Positions 49,838 to 63,142 of a stretch of DNA of 64,000 nt are shown here, piece after piece (positions within the stretch are counted from its first letter, which is position 1; each line of letters begins with the position of its first letter). The stretch lies in assembly GCF_008831285.2 (NCBI RefSeq), contig NC_045151.1, positions 367,544 to 431,543 of the forward strand. Direction: 5' to 3'. This DNA comes from Nymphaea colorata (lineage: Eukaryota > Streptophyta > Magnoliopsida > Nymphaeales > Nymphaeaceae). The position numbers and the translations under genes were made by a program. The notes beneath the pieces were generated by a model that saw nothing but the letters and a program-made list of their open reading frames with translations, was not told where the DNA came from and searched no databases.

Positions 49838-52800
49838 TTATCTTGGAGTAACTTCAGTATCTGTAATCCCATTCACTGAAGAAGTCTGTGATCTGCTGAA
49901 CCTATCTTTGGTTCTCTTGTTAGAAAATGCAGGTTCTGTGGGCACCGGAAGTGCCAGAGGTTCACCCTCAAGCATAAGAAGAACAGAAGACATAGTTGGT
50001 CTGCTTTCAGCATCTTCTTGAACACAGAGCAAGCCTATATGCAGATATTTTAATGGATCACGTGCTGGGCATGTGTCTTTTAACAATGGGTCCACGAATT
50101 CCAGTCCCATCCCTTGGCTCCACAAACTCCAAGCCTGTGTCCCAGTTTCATTTATTCAATGCATGAAATGTTAGCTCTGGCTTTGATCAAGTAGGATGAC
50201 TGAGAAAGGAAATTTCACCGCCCATTTGTTCAAAGAAAATTTGATAAAGTTATCCTATGCTAATTCTGGATCAAATAAGATTAAGTTTGAGAAAGCCAAA
50301 CAGAGGTTTGTTGAAGAATGAAACACATCACAGGGGCAGAATATAGAACCCTTTGCAATTCCATCATCTTGTGGGGTTGCCGTATAAAATCTGGATGCTG
50401 AAATCTTTTGCTTCGAAAAGATTGTCTTGATTTTAAAGGAAAGGTGCATATATGCTAACTAGAAGTTAAATATTGCAACATTCCAGGAATAAAGCGGGAG
50501 ATATGTAGCAAGAAACCAATGAGACTTACGTATCCAACCAGACTACGATTTTCTTGATGGGATTGATTAAACTCTCTGGTGAGTTGGCCGCTGATGATTT
50601 CCAAGAGTAAGACGCCAAAGCTGTAGACATCTGATTTAATGGAGAAGAGTCCATCCATAGCATATTCTGGAGCCATGTACCCGCTGTTTCAGGAACACAA
50701 AAAAATCATAATGATACAAGTGTTGGCTAGCAGTGAAGTGCACTAAATTGAAGTAGAATCGAATCGATGAGTTGCAAAGAAACATTGCTTGACAAAAAAT
50801 GGGCACGGCCTGATCTCACTAGGAAAAGTCTCCCACTTAATCTGAGAATATCCACTAAAATACAATCTAATTTAAGTTCATCTGTAAATGAGCGAGCAAA
50901 GTGAGCAATATTAAGAACTCTGATTCGAATGTATATTAAGAACTCATCATTAATTTGCAGATGAACTTAAAAATAATTCCTCTCTCCTTTTCTGGGGGAC
51001 AGCACAACGCATTAGAGCTCCCTCCGGAAAAGATGGAGAGTTTAATCTTATGGTGCCACAAACTTGAGGAAAATAAATAACGTCGCTCCCCCTTTCTGAG
51101 GGACGACAGAATACATAAGAATTCACTTAAACAAAGATTTCTGAAGCAAATTCCAACTCAAAGCAATTAGAAGAGCTAGCGTTTTGAATTAAGTACCGCC
51201 CTCAAATTCTGAAAGAGAAACTTCCAAATGATAAAAGAAGTCCTTATACTTACTATGTTCCAACAATTATTTTGGTGTTGACTTGAGTCTGACTGCCACT
51301 GAAGATCCTCGCCATCCCAAAATCTGAAATTTTGGGGTTCATCAGCTCATCCAGTAAAACGTTTGCTGCTTTAAGATCCCGGTGGATGATGCTGAGCCGG
51401 GAATCATGATGAAGATAAACCATGCCCCTGGCAGTTCCCCCCATAATATTGAGTCTCGTTTCCCAATCCAACGTAGCTCGTTTTTGTGGATCTGAACGTC
51501 ACCATAATAAACTTAGACAACCTCTAGAGAGAGAGAGAGAGAGAGAGAGATTCTGGTTCCGCCCATATTAACACATATGCATGCTTAGACATGAAGTCAT
51601 GCATGCATATGCACCTTCACCTGCCTGAGGGCTGAGGGAGAGAGAGTATGTCTTGATGTGCATGTAAACAGGTAAAATGGTATCATATGAAGAGCAACGA
51701 AGGGTACCACTTAGAAAAGTATCGACACTTTTGTTGGGTAGATACTCGTAAATGAGCAGCATTTCTTCCTTTTCTAGGCAGCAGCCCAAAAGCCTAACCA
51801 AGTTCTTGTGTTGAAGATTTCCTATCAATTTGACCTCATTCTTAAACTCCCTTACACCTTGTGCAGAATACTGAGAAAGCCTTTTCACTGCTATTTCTTG
51901 CCCACTGGGGAGAATGCCCTGGTAAGAAAAAAGCTCAAGTGTCTCAAGCATGCACGTCTATATGTCGAATTTGGACGCAATATTCAACTAAACTGTTCAA
52001 AAACAAATTGGATACAAAAAAAAAAAAATAATCAGACTTGGATTTAAAGAATGACATCCAATCAGATTCGGTTTCATTATACATAAATATCCAATCAGAT
52101 TCAAATTAGTTTTAAATAAATATCCTACATCCAATATCCTTACATTTTGCAAGTTAGCTAGATTTGTTTCAAAATTCGGATTTGTGAATTCAAATTTTGG
52201 ATTTAGATTGTGAAAGGATTTCAAATTTGGATGCATGACAATCTTCTGTTCGTATTGGAATCTGAATGTTTGAAGACCCAAAAAAAAAAAAGAAAAAGAA
52301 TATAGTTAAAAGCACATCTAATTCCTATTGGACCAGTGCACATCTCCATTTGGACCTATTGCACATTTGGTTCAGTAATAGATGTAATAATGAAAGCTTC
52401 AACTGAACATGATTTTGCTAATAAAAGGAGGCGAAAAACCATATGCATTTGAAAAGAACAAAAGGAAGATGGCACCGTCTGATTAAATACCTTGTAGACA
52501 GGACCAAATCCGCCTTGGCCAAGTTTGTTGGACTCGGAAAAGTTATCCGTGGCTGTTTGTACCGTTCTAAGTCTTACCATTGCCACTTCGTGGTTTGTCC
52601 CATTCTGGTTGGGGCCGTTAATGTCAAGCAAGGATGTCTCCCTTTCATATCTCACTTTCTCTATATATTAATCGTGCAAAGAATAAATTGTGTCATCTAA
52701 ATAAACATTTAGAACACCAATACATATAACCAAAAAACATAAAGGAAAGAGTTGGTGAGAGATAGGAAAAAGTAGAAATTGATTGAGAAAGAAAAATCAA

Positions 52801-53973
52801 TCCCAAACGTCAAATTGTTAGGATTTGAGCAATGATCAAATTGTTAAGACTTACAAAGTAAGAATGTAGTTATTTTTATGTAATGAATATGTAAGGTGGT
52901 ATACGAAGAAATTCAAACAAAAATTGTTGATGAAATGTTGGAAAAACTGCTTTCATTTAATAATATGCTTTTTTGTGTGGAAATTACACAATGGTAGAAA
53001 GGATACGGAGAAAGGAATCACAAGGCACGCTGGTGAGCAGACATGGAATGGATGCAAGGAATCACAAGGGAGTTTTGGACGTCGGTTTTTAATTTTTGCT
53101 GCTCAGATTAGTGGCAGGAAAATGTTTGATGTTGATTAAAGATGAAGTTTGGAGAGATGGAGGAATTCATCTATAGTAAATTTTACTCCAACGCTGGTGG
53201 CCACGAGACAAGTAAGCGAGCAGCAGACCTTGGGATATCAAACATGTGGTCTCGTCCATCTTTTGTACCACCGAATGGGGATCCTTTACCTTTGAAATAA
53301 GGCTGGACAATTGGCCCGGCTGCTGGTATAATTTTTTATTATTAATTTTTATATATTAATATAATATTTTATAGTAATTAATTATAATTATATATTATTT
53401 TATATTAAAAATATAGTTTTTAATTTAATCAAGCTGGGTCCGAGCTGAGTTTGGGCTCGGGTTGTGATGGTCGGCGGGGGCTGGTTCCAGGTTTCAGGTG
53501 TCAGGTCAACCCGCTTAGTTTCAAGAAGGATTAAAAACTAAGTTTTTATTGTATATATTCTGGCTTTTTTTTCTTTTTGAAATAAATGAGTGGGGGCCTA
53601 TTCCCCACACCTCTTAATAAGAGGTTGAAACTTTCAAAATTATGGGTCAAATTTTAGCATTTTCTTATTTTTTAAAAAATAAGAAATTATTAATTACTGA
53701 CATATGTGGTCGCTTTCTTCATTCATTGGTGTGGTAACTTTGACTTTTCAGAGTTGCCTACTGATCTAACTGTTACTGTTCTATCTAAGATGATAGATTG
53801 TTAAGAAAAAAAATAAAAAGTTAATGAGCATTTTTGTCATGTAATGGGTAATATTATTTTATGCATTTTTTTTTGTTTTTCTCTCCATCATTCATATACT
53901 TTAAATAGATAGATCTTGATTAAATGTCAAAGTAACTTTTAGATACCTAAAATTACCGTTCAATCATTCATTC

Positions 53974-54013
<40 letters not shown>

Positions 54014-55176
54014 ACAAATTCTCTTGTTACGGTAGTAGTACAAATTAAAAGACAAACAGCAGGTTGTTTAATTTACCCATGTGAGATTTCCTTGCTCGAA
54101 GGAAGCATAGGATACAAGCGACCAGTAGCACACCTCCAATGGGGACAATCATCGCAAGTATCTTCCAAAAGCCTATTCCACCCTTCCCTGCATTATTACG
54201 ATCGTAAAATAAAGGTTTCATCATTTGAAATTACTCCCATGAAGTCAAGATTATTGTTTATCAAGAATCACACTACACAGTGAAAAGAGGACGGTTAGGA
54301 GTCAGCACTCGAAGTATTACCCAGGGGTGAAGCAGGTAATGGTAATGGCGCAGGAGAGGCGGACCAGTTAGTTACCGGCGGCGTCAGCGTTGTTGCCGTT
54401 GAAAAATTCCCGAAGAAAGGGTAGATCTCATACCTTACAACACAACTTCCGGACAAAATTCTAGCACCCACGCGATCAGTGCAGCAACGTATGCCATCTA
54501 TGGAATTGTTCAAACACGAGCGACAGGATGCCGGGGACAGGTCTCCTGTGCACTCTACTAGCCCGTAGACCGTCAGGCTGTTTGCGTAGGGAGCGGCACC
54601 GGTGACGTACAACGGCGAAGACCCGCCGGTGGTAGCCGACGCGGTGAGGTTTCTGAGGAAGGACAGCAGAAACGGCTCGAACCGTGAGGGGCTAGAGATG
54701 GCGTTGGGGTTCTCCATTTCCTCTTGGATTTTGTCTGCTACCCCAAAGAAATTGTAAAACGAGTAGCGGATGAAGCAATCGTCACGCCAGAACATGGCAA
54801 CTTTGGAGTTGGTGCACACTTGGCGGAGCTGAGAAGCCGAAGACACTGCACAACTGCGGCATTCTTCGGCAGAGACATCTCTGTGACACTGCACCAGGCC
54901 GTATACTCTGTCCGGGTTGCTGCCCACCGTGGTATTGTAAAAGAACCCAGGAAGGGAAGTAACTTTGTCTACGAGCGAGGCCAAGAGGTCGTCGAGGTTT
55001 CGCCGGAAGATGCTGTTGGCGGTGTAGGTTAGCTGAGGGCTGGGGCACTTGTAGCTCTGCGCATCGGCAGCGTGGAAGCTGCTGAGAAGGAGGAGAAATA
55101 TAAGGAACTTGATGTCCGCAGTGACAAACATCTCGTAGGTGACGACGGCTGCAGTCTTCCTGGTCTTGGAAGCCAA
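49838..55176 (-). CDS. Cysteine-rich receptor-like protein kinase (DUF26 x2), complete, seven exons
   Basis: Minus-strand exons are 55176-54321, 54187-54077, 52660-52491, 51918-51708, 51491-51254, 50683-50530 and 50134-49838, all GT-AG and in phase, giving 678 residues. A signal peptide lies at about 16-40. Two gnk2/DUF26 domains follow, with the C-x8-C-x2-C motif at Cys97-106-109 and Cys209-218-221. A single membrane helix is at about 290-313. The Ser/Thr kinase has the glycine loop GQGGFG (370-375), AVK with Lys391, [12 protein letters not shown] with Asp488, DFG at 506-508, and [12 protein letters not shown]. All catalytic residues are present, so it should be active. CRKs act at the plasma membrane in stress, redox and immune signalling; the ligand is unknown. 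The seven-exon layout is the usual one for the family. The ATG at 55131 (Met16) would put the signal peptide at the very N-terminus and is an equally good start. Confidence 0.93.
51524..51551. repeat. (GA)n microsatellite just upstream of receptor-kinase exon 5
   Basis: On the gene's strand this is a (TC)n run ending in TAG, about 30 bases before the real acceptor at 51492. Confidence 0.9.
53305..53525. mobile_element. Small GC-word element with AT-rich core in receptor-kinase intron 2
   Basis: TTGGCCCGGCTGC on the left and GGGTCCGAGCTGAGTTTGGG with CTCGGGTTG on the right flank an AT-rich core of about 120 bp. The plan is that of the element at 25305-25601. The outer limits are approximate and no target duplication was assigned. 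Confidence 0.5.
53974..54008. repeat. (TA)n microsatellite in receptor-kinase intron 2
   Basis: About 17 TA units, close to the donor of exon 2. Confidence 0.9.
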
Positions 55177-58100
55177 AGAGTTTGTGCACCGATCAGAGGG
55201 TAACTGGTCTTGTTAGCTAAGAGAAGGGAAATCGTTGAAGTTACTGCTGCAATCAACTCTGCCTTGTATAATGTGTGAGTTGCTACCGATTGGAGTCATT
55301 ATTTTTCCCAACCTTCCATAACACGGCGAGTTAGTACGTTGACTCTGTATTTGGGGACCAGCTCGGAGTCTTTTGATGAATCCGTTCTTTCTCTCTTCTA
55401 CTCTTTTTGTCTTGAGTCTTTTTTTTGATTTTTTCATTCGAAGATAATCCACAAATTGATTGATTGGTACCTCACCCTTTTTTCAATAAGATACAGGATC
55501 GGTCATACTACACTACGTAGGTCCATCTTATTTCTTTTGGCGTCTTTTGAGTTTTGACCCAAATATACACTAAAGGAAAAAGAGAGAGTTTGGGATATTT
55601 CTGAAGTTTTTTTATGAAAAAATATCTACTTTACACTTTTTAACTTTTCATAATCCATTTTTATCTTTTTAAAATGTTTTTTTTTTTAACTTTTACTAGG
55701 GTATTTTGATCATTATATATACCTATGCATAATTTGTCGTGCAGGTATAACTCATTTCACTTTAAAAAAATAAGTGTTATGTACATAAACCTATAAACCT
55801 AGAATGTCAGCATGTGCATATCACTAGTTCTATGCTCCACCCAACCATTCAGGTTAAGGTTCGGGGTTGCCCCTTCCTTGCAAGTATGTAAGTGCTGCAT
55901 GATAACAAGCCAAACTTCGCCGCCTCAGCATCAAAAGTGCTGGCACGATTTGGCCAGATATAAAGGGTGGAGACCTGCAACCCCACGTAAAAAAATAAAA
56001 ATAAAAATTTATACGTAAAATTAAAAATATGCAACTTGTTCTATATAAAAATTTTAAAAAATATATATTTTGGCTCAAAATTTAAAAACTTTAATTCGGC
56101 CCGACCCTTCTCATTCTCATGAAAAATTTCATGGTCTATGAAATGGATAAGATCGGCCCCTCGACAGAAACCCCAGCTGCCGCCATTGAAATGTTGCCAT
56201 TTGAAGTCTGATTGCCTGTTTTCATCTAGAAGTTGCACCCATTCATTCAACTCAAGACCCAAGTGCAAACCCTTTTTTTGTTGAGGAAAAATCCACTGTA
56301 AATCTATGACGTTAAAAGGAAGAGCAAGTTACTATTTCGATCTTGTGTGCACGCATGGGCTTCTTCTTCTGGCTATTGCGAGTTATGGCCGGTTGTCGTA
56401 TGAAATAGAATGACTATTATGCTGGACTTGTTCTGATACAAGGCCGAAGCTGGAAGACTCCCATGCTGGGCATGGTGACCTCCTGGATTTTGACATGAGC
56501 TTGATCCATTCTCAATAGTAAAGGCATTTTTGATGCCTTGAAGAATTTTCGCTTCGTGTTGAAATTTACTCAAACCACGCGAGTGGTTATCAAACATGAG
56601 AGATCAAGTTGCTACCCGGGTGAATTGCGCAATAGTGTGGTCATTCAACTGGTGGAGCTCAGGGTGTTAGTATTTATAGTGGGAAGAGCGAAGATTGATG
56701 AGCCGACATCATAGAGAACATTTCATAAGGAGAACATTGTGTGTGTAGAATACATGTTCTTATAGGTGGTTCCGCTCCTAGAATGCAGAGCTGCTTCGAC
56801 ACCTCCTGGTTCTGTGGTACACCCTTCAACTTTAAAATACATGTTCTTAATGTTCTTAGAATAGATGATTCTATAACACCATATTCTTGTCCAATGAAAC
56901 ACGGTAAAAATTGTGAATGTTGTTTATAAATCCAATAACCAAATGTTAGATATACTTGCACCATATTTGCTAAAACAAAAAATGGAGTTCTTTGAATATG
57001 TATTCCAATAACATTACGCTCTTCTTATCAAAAACCCTCCTAAGGTTGTTCAAGGGGCAGCTTGACCATTACTCACAGTCATCTCTTTAAACTGGTTGTC
57101 GAAGGTCTTTTTTTTTTTTGGGGTTTTGGAGGGTTATGAAAGCACATCAAGTCATCTGCTTATATCTGTTTTATACATTTTTCTTTTTGGGCTTTTGGTT
57201 GGCTTTGCAGGAGTCCAACAATAAGCTGTGAAAATTTCTTCAAGGAAAAACCACCTTAAGAATCTTTTGGGGTCTTCAAACACCCTTTTTAGATAGTTCT
57301 GGCTGAATTGTGGTGGTTTTCAATTTCGGGCTTAATGTAGGGTTGAAAGTGGTCCAAATATGCTTTGAAGATTTTATCAATTTCTAGAGAACCAGTCCAA
57401 TAAATGGACTTCTAACTTACACATTCGCTGCTGGGAAACAACCCATTTGCAACCTAATTCATTCTGAGGATGTTGAATTCCCCAAGCCAGTATTCTCCAA
57501 CTTCACCTAAACAGGAGATTTTGTAGTGATACTTGGCTGTCCTGAGGACACTAATTCTGTGGCGCTACGTGCCTGTTCTTATGACATCGTGTGCATTTTG
57601 GATCTGCCCATGATGGGCAGGAGTCCAGACCCATTTAAGGAAAGACGAGTGGTTACAGTAAGTAATCGCCTTCATCCCACTCTAGGAACATGAACATACA
57701 AAAAGGAGCATGAAGAGACAAAAGAAAAGGGAAAGGGAGACGGAAAGAAGGGACCGAGATTGTCTACTGTGTTTTTCTCTTATGTACACTTCTCTAAATG
57801 AAAATTGGACTCTGGAAATCTGTTTCCCTGTTGAACCCTTGGATATGCAATCGATCTTGCAAATCCAATGGCGATAAATATCCATTCCTTTTCCTTCACA
57901 TTGTTTATTACATATTAATGCGCATCATAACTGAAAGATATTTATTGACAAATAAATAGAATCATTACATTATGGAGGGGTACTGACTGGACAAACCTAT
58001 CAACAGCATAAGAACTAAAATTCCAAGAAATTCCAATACAAAGAATCGAAAATCCATATCGTATCACCAGGCCTTAAGGTGAAAATCAAGAACTTGATGA

Positions 58101-59374
58101 AGTAACTCAATTAATACTCACAATTACATACATGTACATGTTGCCTCCAAACTTGAAACTTTCATCACGTTCAGCATGGAAGGAAAACTGCATCTCTAAT
58201 GCTGATGAATTTAGTAAGCCTCCTATGTACAATGCCTGGAGACCATCACGCTTGGAAGATTTGCTGAGTGGGGGAACATGCTCGGCACCGTACAAGGTGA
58301 TTTGATTAACAAGGGATTTACATGAAATCAGAAAATTACAAACACACAGAGGCCGTAGATTGACAACCACCAACCATTACAAGCCCCTTCAAGCAGAGAA
58401 TCCCACGAGTTAAAATATAAGAAATTTTAGCGTCCTTTTCTGGTAATGTCTTATTTATGCAGACCCTGCATTCACAGGCAACAAACTGTTAGAGGTTTGC
58501 AAGGTATAGGACCAATCAGGGTCAGGAACTGCACACATGTTTTCTACCATGTTGTTTATTTTTTTTACGAGCTCCATGCTTAACCATCTTGGGATCGTAA
58601 TCAGAGAGACAGTCACAAGATATAGACCATTTAGGATCCGGACAACTGCATGCATGCATCCTATCAGACCAAGTTGGTTATTTTCTATGTGCTCCATTTT
58701 TAACCACATCCGAATGGTAATCCAATTAAACAATCCAAGCAAATTGAAGCAGATTCTGATGACTGAACTCACTGTGGTGCAGATGAATGGAAGAGTCGAG
58801 AATAGGATATAAATGCTAAAACCCATGAGGAAAAAGAATGGGTCGATCAAAGTGATAATGATCAAATACTAAAAGCCTGAGCTTTCATCTGTTGTAGAAA
58901 AAGCATACCAGCAGGGCCAGCATGGGAATATACCATGTTCAATTCCAAAGTGGTTGATTATCTATGAGCCTGATGGAGCAGAAGCATGGAGAAACCTTTG
59001 TCTGGAGGTCAGCAGTAGAAACCAATGTGTGCCAGAATAGGAGGCAGTAACTTTTTAATTCAGAATTATCTGATTTGAATCTGTACGGCCTAGCTCTCCG
59101 GCTAACTTTAGCACTATTTGATTTGGGAACCAGGTCTGATTAGACAGGTAACCTAAAGAGTAAGTAGCTCGTGGAGGAAAAATACATGGTTGACAAATAT
59201 GGTGCGAGAGATGACCTGGGGAGTCAAAAGACCTAAATGACAGCAGCGGTTCAAGATCCCACTTAGTTATGGTTATTGAGATCAGAAATTAATCCAGTAC
59301 AGATCCACCTCATACTCGTTTATTGGAAAGTTGGATGTCATAAATGAGTTCATTAAATAAACAAAAGAACTTAC
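55177..59374. other. Region between receptor kinase and inositol phosphatase
   Basis: Bases after 55177 should include the receptor-kinase promoter and leader. The dispersed repeat copy B occupies 56305-57304. The part from about 57900 to 59374 may contain the 3' UTR or a final small exon of the phosphatase gene, but I could not place it. ORFs here have no recognisable domain. Confidence 0.45.
56305..57304 (+). repeat. Dispersed repeat, copy B
   Basis: Same orientation and block order as copy A at 45981-46676, but about 300 bp longer because of extra sequence near 56540-56740. The two copies lie on either side of the receptor-kinase gene. Confidence 0.75.
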
Positions 59375-62300
59375 TTCAAGAATTAGCTTCTGACTGAAGT
59401 CTGAATTAAACCCAAATTCTCCAAGAAATGGATTTTCATCAAGCTCAGCATCCGTTACTGAAAGGGCCCGCTGAAGCTTCTTGTGACAGAAAACTTCAAC
59501 GTCAGCTATGAAAGTGGCCACAATAGGGCGATGATCTGAAAGCTTCTTTTCAATTCTCCTATAACTTATTTGCTGGAGTCCCTTTCCAAATGCAAGAACA
59601 CGGTCACACCTGAATGGACACATATGAAGAATGTACAGAATCATGTCATTAGGTAAAAGTGCACGGTAGGAGTTTCTCAAGACAGAACTCACCATGCTGG
59701 TGTGCGCCTTCCAGATTTTGGCTCCTCGGGTGCATAATTTTCAGAATCAAGCTCATATTTGTATGTTGGTGGAAAATCTAGGCAACCCTCTTTCCACCCA
59801 TCAAAAGCACAACCTTTTCGCAGCTCCTTTATCAACTGCCATAATGTGGTGAACATTAGTCATCATTTAAGTTCCACCTTATTGCACATATATCTAAATT
59901 AACCGAGCAATATCCATATGTTGGACTTCGCTCACTTGGACTTGGCACACAGTTGTTTTAGAAGTTGACTTGCTGGACTAACTAAGAATCAAAGGTACGG
60001 AGCAACTGAACAGCCATAACTAATAACCATAGGAAAAGACGGTTGATGGAAAATAGTAACCAGATTTGCTGGAAGCAATGGGTTCTCATCATCAAATTAC
60101 AAGAGCAGGCAAGGTTACATAAGGAACTCTGTGCCAAGAAAAATTAAAAGGCCACCAAGTCAAGCAACTATTTTCTTCAAAGATAATAATACCCGAGTGA
60201 AATCAGCAAGTGCACAGATAGATACCTCATGACTAACAAAAGATGGTTGACTACAAGGTTTAAGGAAGAAGGATGTAACAAAAAAGCAATGGCCTTGAGG
60301 TTAACATACCTGGTCACTCTCAGCCAACATGGACCATTCCTTCTGGGAGATGAGTTCTCTGGTCCTCTCATAAGATAAATTGATTCGATAATTTAAATCA
60401 CCAAACCAAATAATCCTTCTGCAGAAGCAAAAAAGCACTAAGTGTGGTTTCACAATAAAAAAGTATATAAAAAGAATGGCTCTCGTCACAAAAACAAACT
60501 GGGAAAGGGCGGTTGCTTATAAATATTGGCTCGACAATAGGGTGACATGGGCAAATGATGACACTTAATGAACATCATCAAACAAAGGAAACTATGACCA
60601 CTAGAATCCTGATTTTATTGCTGATGCATCAGGGCTTCTCGCATATGGTACAGCATATTACGAATCTCCAAAGGCAATTTACACACCATGATACAGACAA
60701 GATCTAACTCCTAGATTTCACATGGCAACATCATGACTCTATGAGCTAACAAAATAAAAAACCTTGGATTACATTTTAAAAAGTCTTTGCACTTACTCAT
60801 GGTCAAAGATAGTTTTGGGAAGATCAATACTCCCAAGGTTGAATCGTGTTCTCCGGATGATTTCTTTCACATCAGCATTTCGCTTAAGTTCATCTCCATC
60901 CTTCTCACCAGATGTAAGATGAGAACAGATGAAGCAAAATAGAGTTTGATAGATAGACATGCTGACTGATACTGACCCCTGGAGAAGAATGAAAAGGTGA
61001 TGACAGAAAATCCCTCAATATGACATACATTGGAAAATATAAAATATAATTTTAAACATGGATTAAAAAATTATAAGAACAAAAAGAATTCCTCTAACTT
61101 GGTTATCTGATACCAGAAAACCATATGTTCTATTTCAGTTTATTCCCTAACTACATTTTATGAGCAGAACACTCACCTTGTTGCCGATGTAACCCATAAT
61201 GCCAACTCCAACAATGGAAACGTTCAAATTGTGGATGAACCTCCGAAGTTTTCTATGTACCCAAACTGACAGAAAAATTCCAACCATTTGCTTGCTGACA
61301 ATCCTCACGTATGTGGGCCTTCTGCTTCTGTATCTAAAAGATTCCAGTCTAGTTACTGGAGCTGGTTCTTCCTTTTCTATGCTGCTACGTGGTCCAAGTG
61401 AAGACAGACTCAAAGATTTTGGAGTTTTAAAGGAATTATATGCCCTGATAGAACTCTGTCTTTCAAAATCATGTACATCTAACAAGTCCAGAGGTTTCTC
61501 CGGCCAACTCAAACCTACTTTCTCTAAGCCACTATATGTTCTGGTTAATTTGTTCTGTTTTGGAGTATCAGAGGCATCAGATTCTATATTAGCATTATAT
61601 CGGCTCCAACTGAACTGATGTATGCGGTCCAATCTCTTCACTGTAGGTGAATGGGTGCTTTGTGGGTCTGTTCTAGTTTTTGTGGTACAGGCTGGGTCAT
61701 CATCTAACGTAGGTTCATTTGCACATGCCTGATGTTCATCACCATTCACAGAGAAATTCAAAGGATCCCCACACCTGTTTTCAGCTTCATCATGGCTATC
61801 ATCGTCACTTGATATTTCATCATAATTAGAATGAATTTCTTCTGAGGGCTGGAATCTTGATGGTGAAGGAGGATCACTATGACATTTAACCTTTGGTTTC
61901 GTAGTTTGGACCTTGTTTAGTGTTTTGCGAATGAGATGCTCCCATTTTGAAGCAGGACGGGTGTCTTCAGCACCAAGTACGTTTCCAGCATTTAATGGAA
62001 CAATCTCCTGAAGGCTGCAAATGTGAAGCATCTGTCAACTATAAAATGCAAAGTTCGAAGGTATCCCATACTTGCGGCCAAGATGGATTACCTTATCTTT
62101 AAGATCAAGCAATGTAACTAAAATACAGGGAAAAGATTCCAATTGGGTTATCTGATACACTATCATTCTGCAACTCGAGTCTGATTCCTGGGTTGACTAG
62201 CATGGGTCTGTTACTTCACCTACACCTACGCAACCCAGGCTCAAACTTGAGATTGATAAGGTATAATTCAGTTTCTTTGAAAGATGCCACTCATCAAAAT

Positions 62301-63142
62301 ATCATTATGCAAACATTCTGCATCCATGGGCACTGAGATTAAAGAATTACAAACATTCAGCCCAGAGAGAAAAAGAACAAAAAAGATGCAAGTAAATCAT
62401 TTCCTTTATAAAGTTGGAAACAATATGTACTTTTCACAGGAAAATATATATGAAACAACAGCCACCTACATGGAGAGAAAAGGCAAATACTTTAATATGC
62501 CCTGGCATAATGAAATATGTCTCCATGTCAACAGATAGATATAACAGAAGGGAAAGAAACATTCGATCAATCTTGATCTGAATGAAAACGTTTGGGACCT
62601 TCTGAACTTTCCTTGTGTGAGAGTAATGAAAAGTGATTTACTGGTCAATTACATGTATCGTATTAAATTTAAGTCTAAAACTAAAAACAACAACAGGATC
62701 GAATAAGAATCCCTCCTATTTTCTTGTGACCTAGAATTGGAAAGAAGGGCATAGAACGTAGCACAAAAGTCCATTCAAAACATAGTGATATATAATGTAA
62801 AATTACGGACAACCAAGGGAAAGGAAGCAAGGAGATAGATGAATCAAACGAATAAAAGTTTTCATCTCCAAAGCAGCATTGATGAAGGAGTTACCCAAGC
62901 ACATATAAATCAGCTGGTTCATCCATGTCTAGCCATTCATCGATGTCCAAGTCATCTGGTGGCATCTGGCCCCCAACATTCCATGTACTAACACAAACTC
63001 TGGACATAAGAAGATTCGAGCAGTTAGACAATAAACAAGAAACTATGAGCAGGTGAACAATTTATGAAGGAAAAAAAAGTGCCTTAGTTCCTTGGCATCT
63101 ATGTATTGCACGCGAAGTGTCTCAGAGTTGCGTCGTCTCATC
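59375..63142 (-). CDS. Type I inositol polyphosphate 5-phosphatase, partial (N-terminus and last exon not placed)
   Basis: Minus-strand exons are 63142-63083, 62999-62895, 62014-61177, 60978-60797, 60418-60310, 59835-59693 and 59609-59375; all phases agree. The catalytic IPPc domain is complete. It holds STWNVGGQMPPDDLDIDEWL, LQEIVPLNAGNVLG, HLTSGEKDGDELKRNADV, WFGDLNYRI, PPTYKYE, PAWCDRVLAFGKG and LSDHRPIVATF. These carry the Mg-binding and catalytic residues of the family. The enzyme removes the 5-phosphate from inositol phosphates or phosphoinositides and so dampens IP3/PIP2 signalling. A long acidic, serine-rich insert splits the domain between LGAED and MGYIGNK, as in the plant CVP2/5PTase1 group. 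Earlier N-terminal exons were not found within 63143-64000. After 59375 the frame can run on to a stop at 59282, but a strong donor (GAA then GTAAGT) suggests one more exon. The first intron shown uses a GC donor. Confidence 0.88.

Noticed and set aside
54782-55189. Other-frame ORFs over receptor-kinase exon 1 on both strands
   Set aside because: Shadows of the GC-rich DUF26 coding exon.
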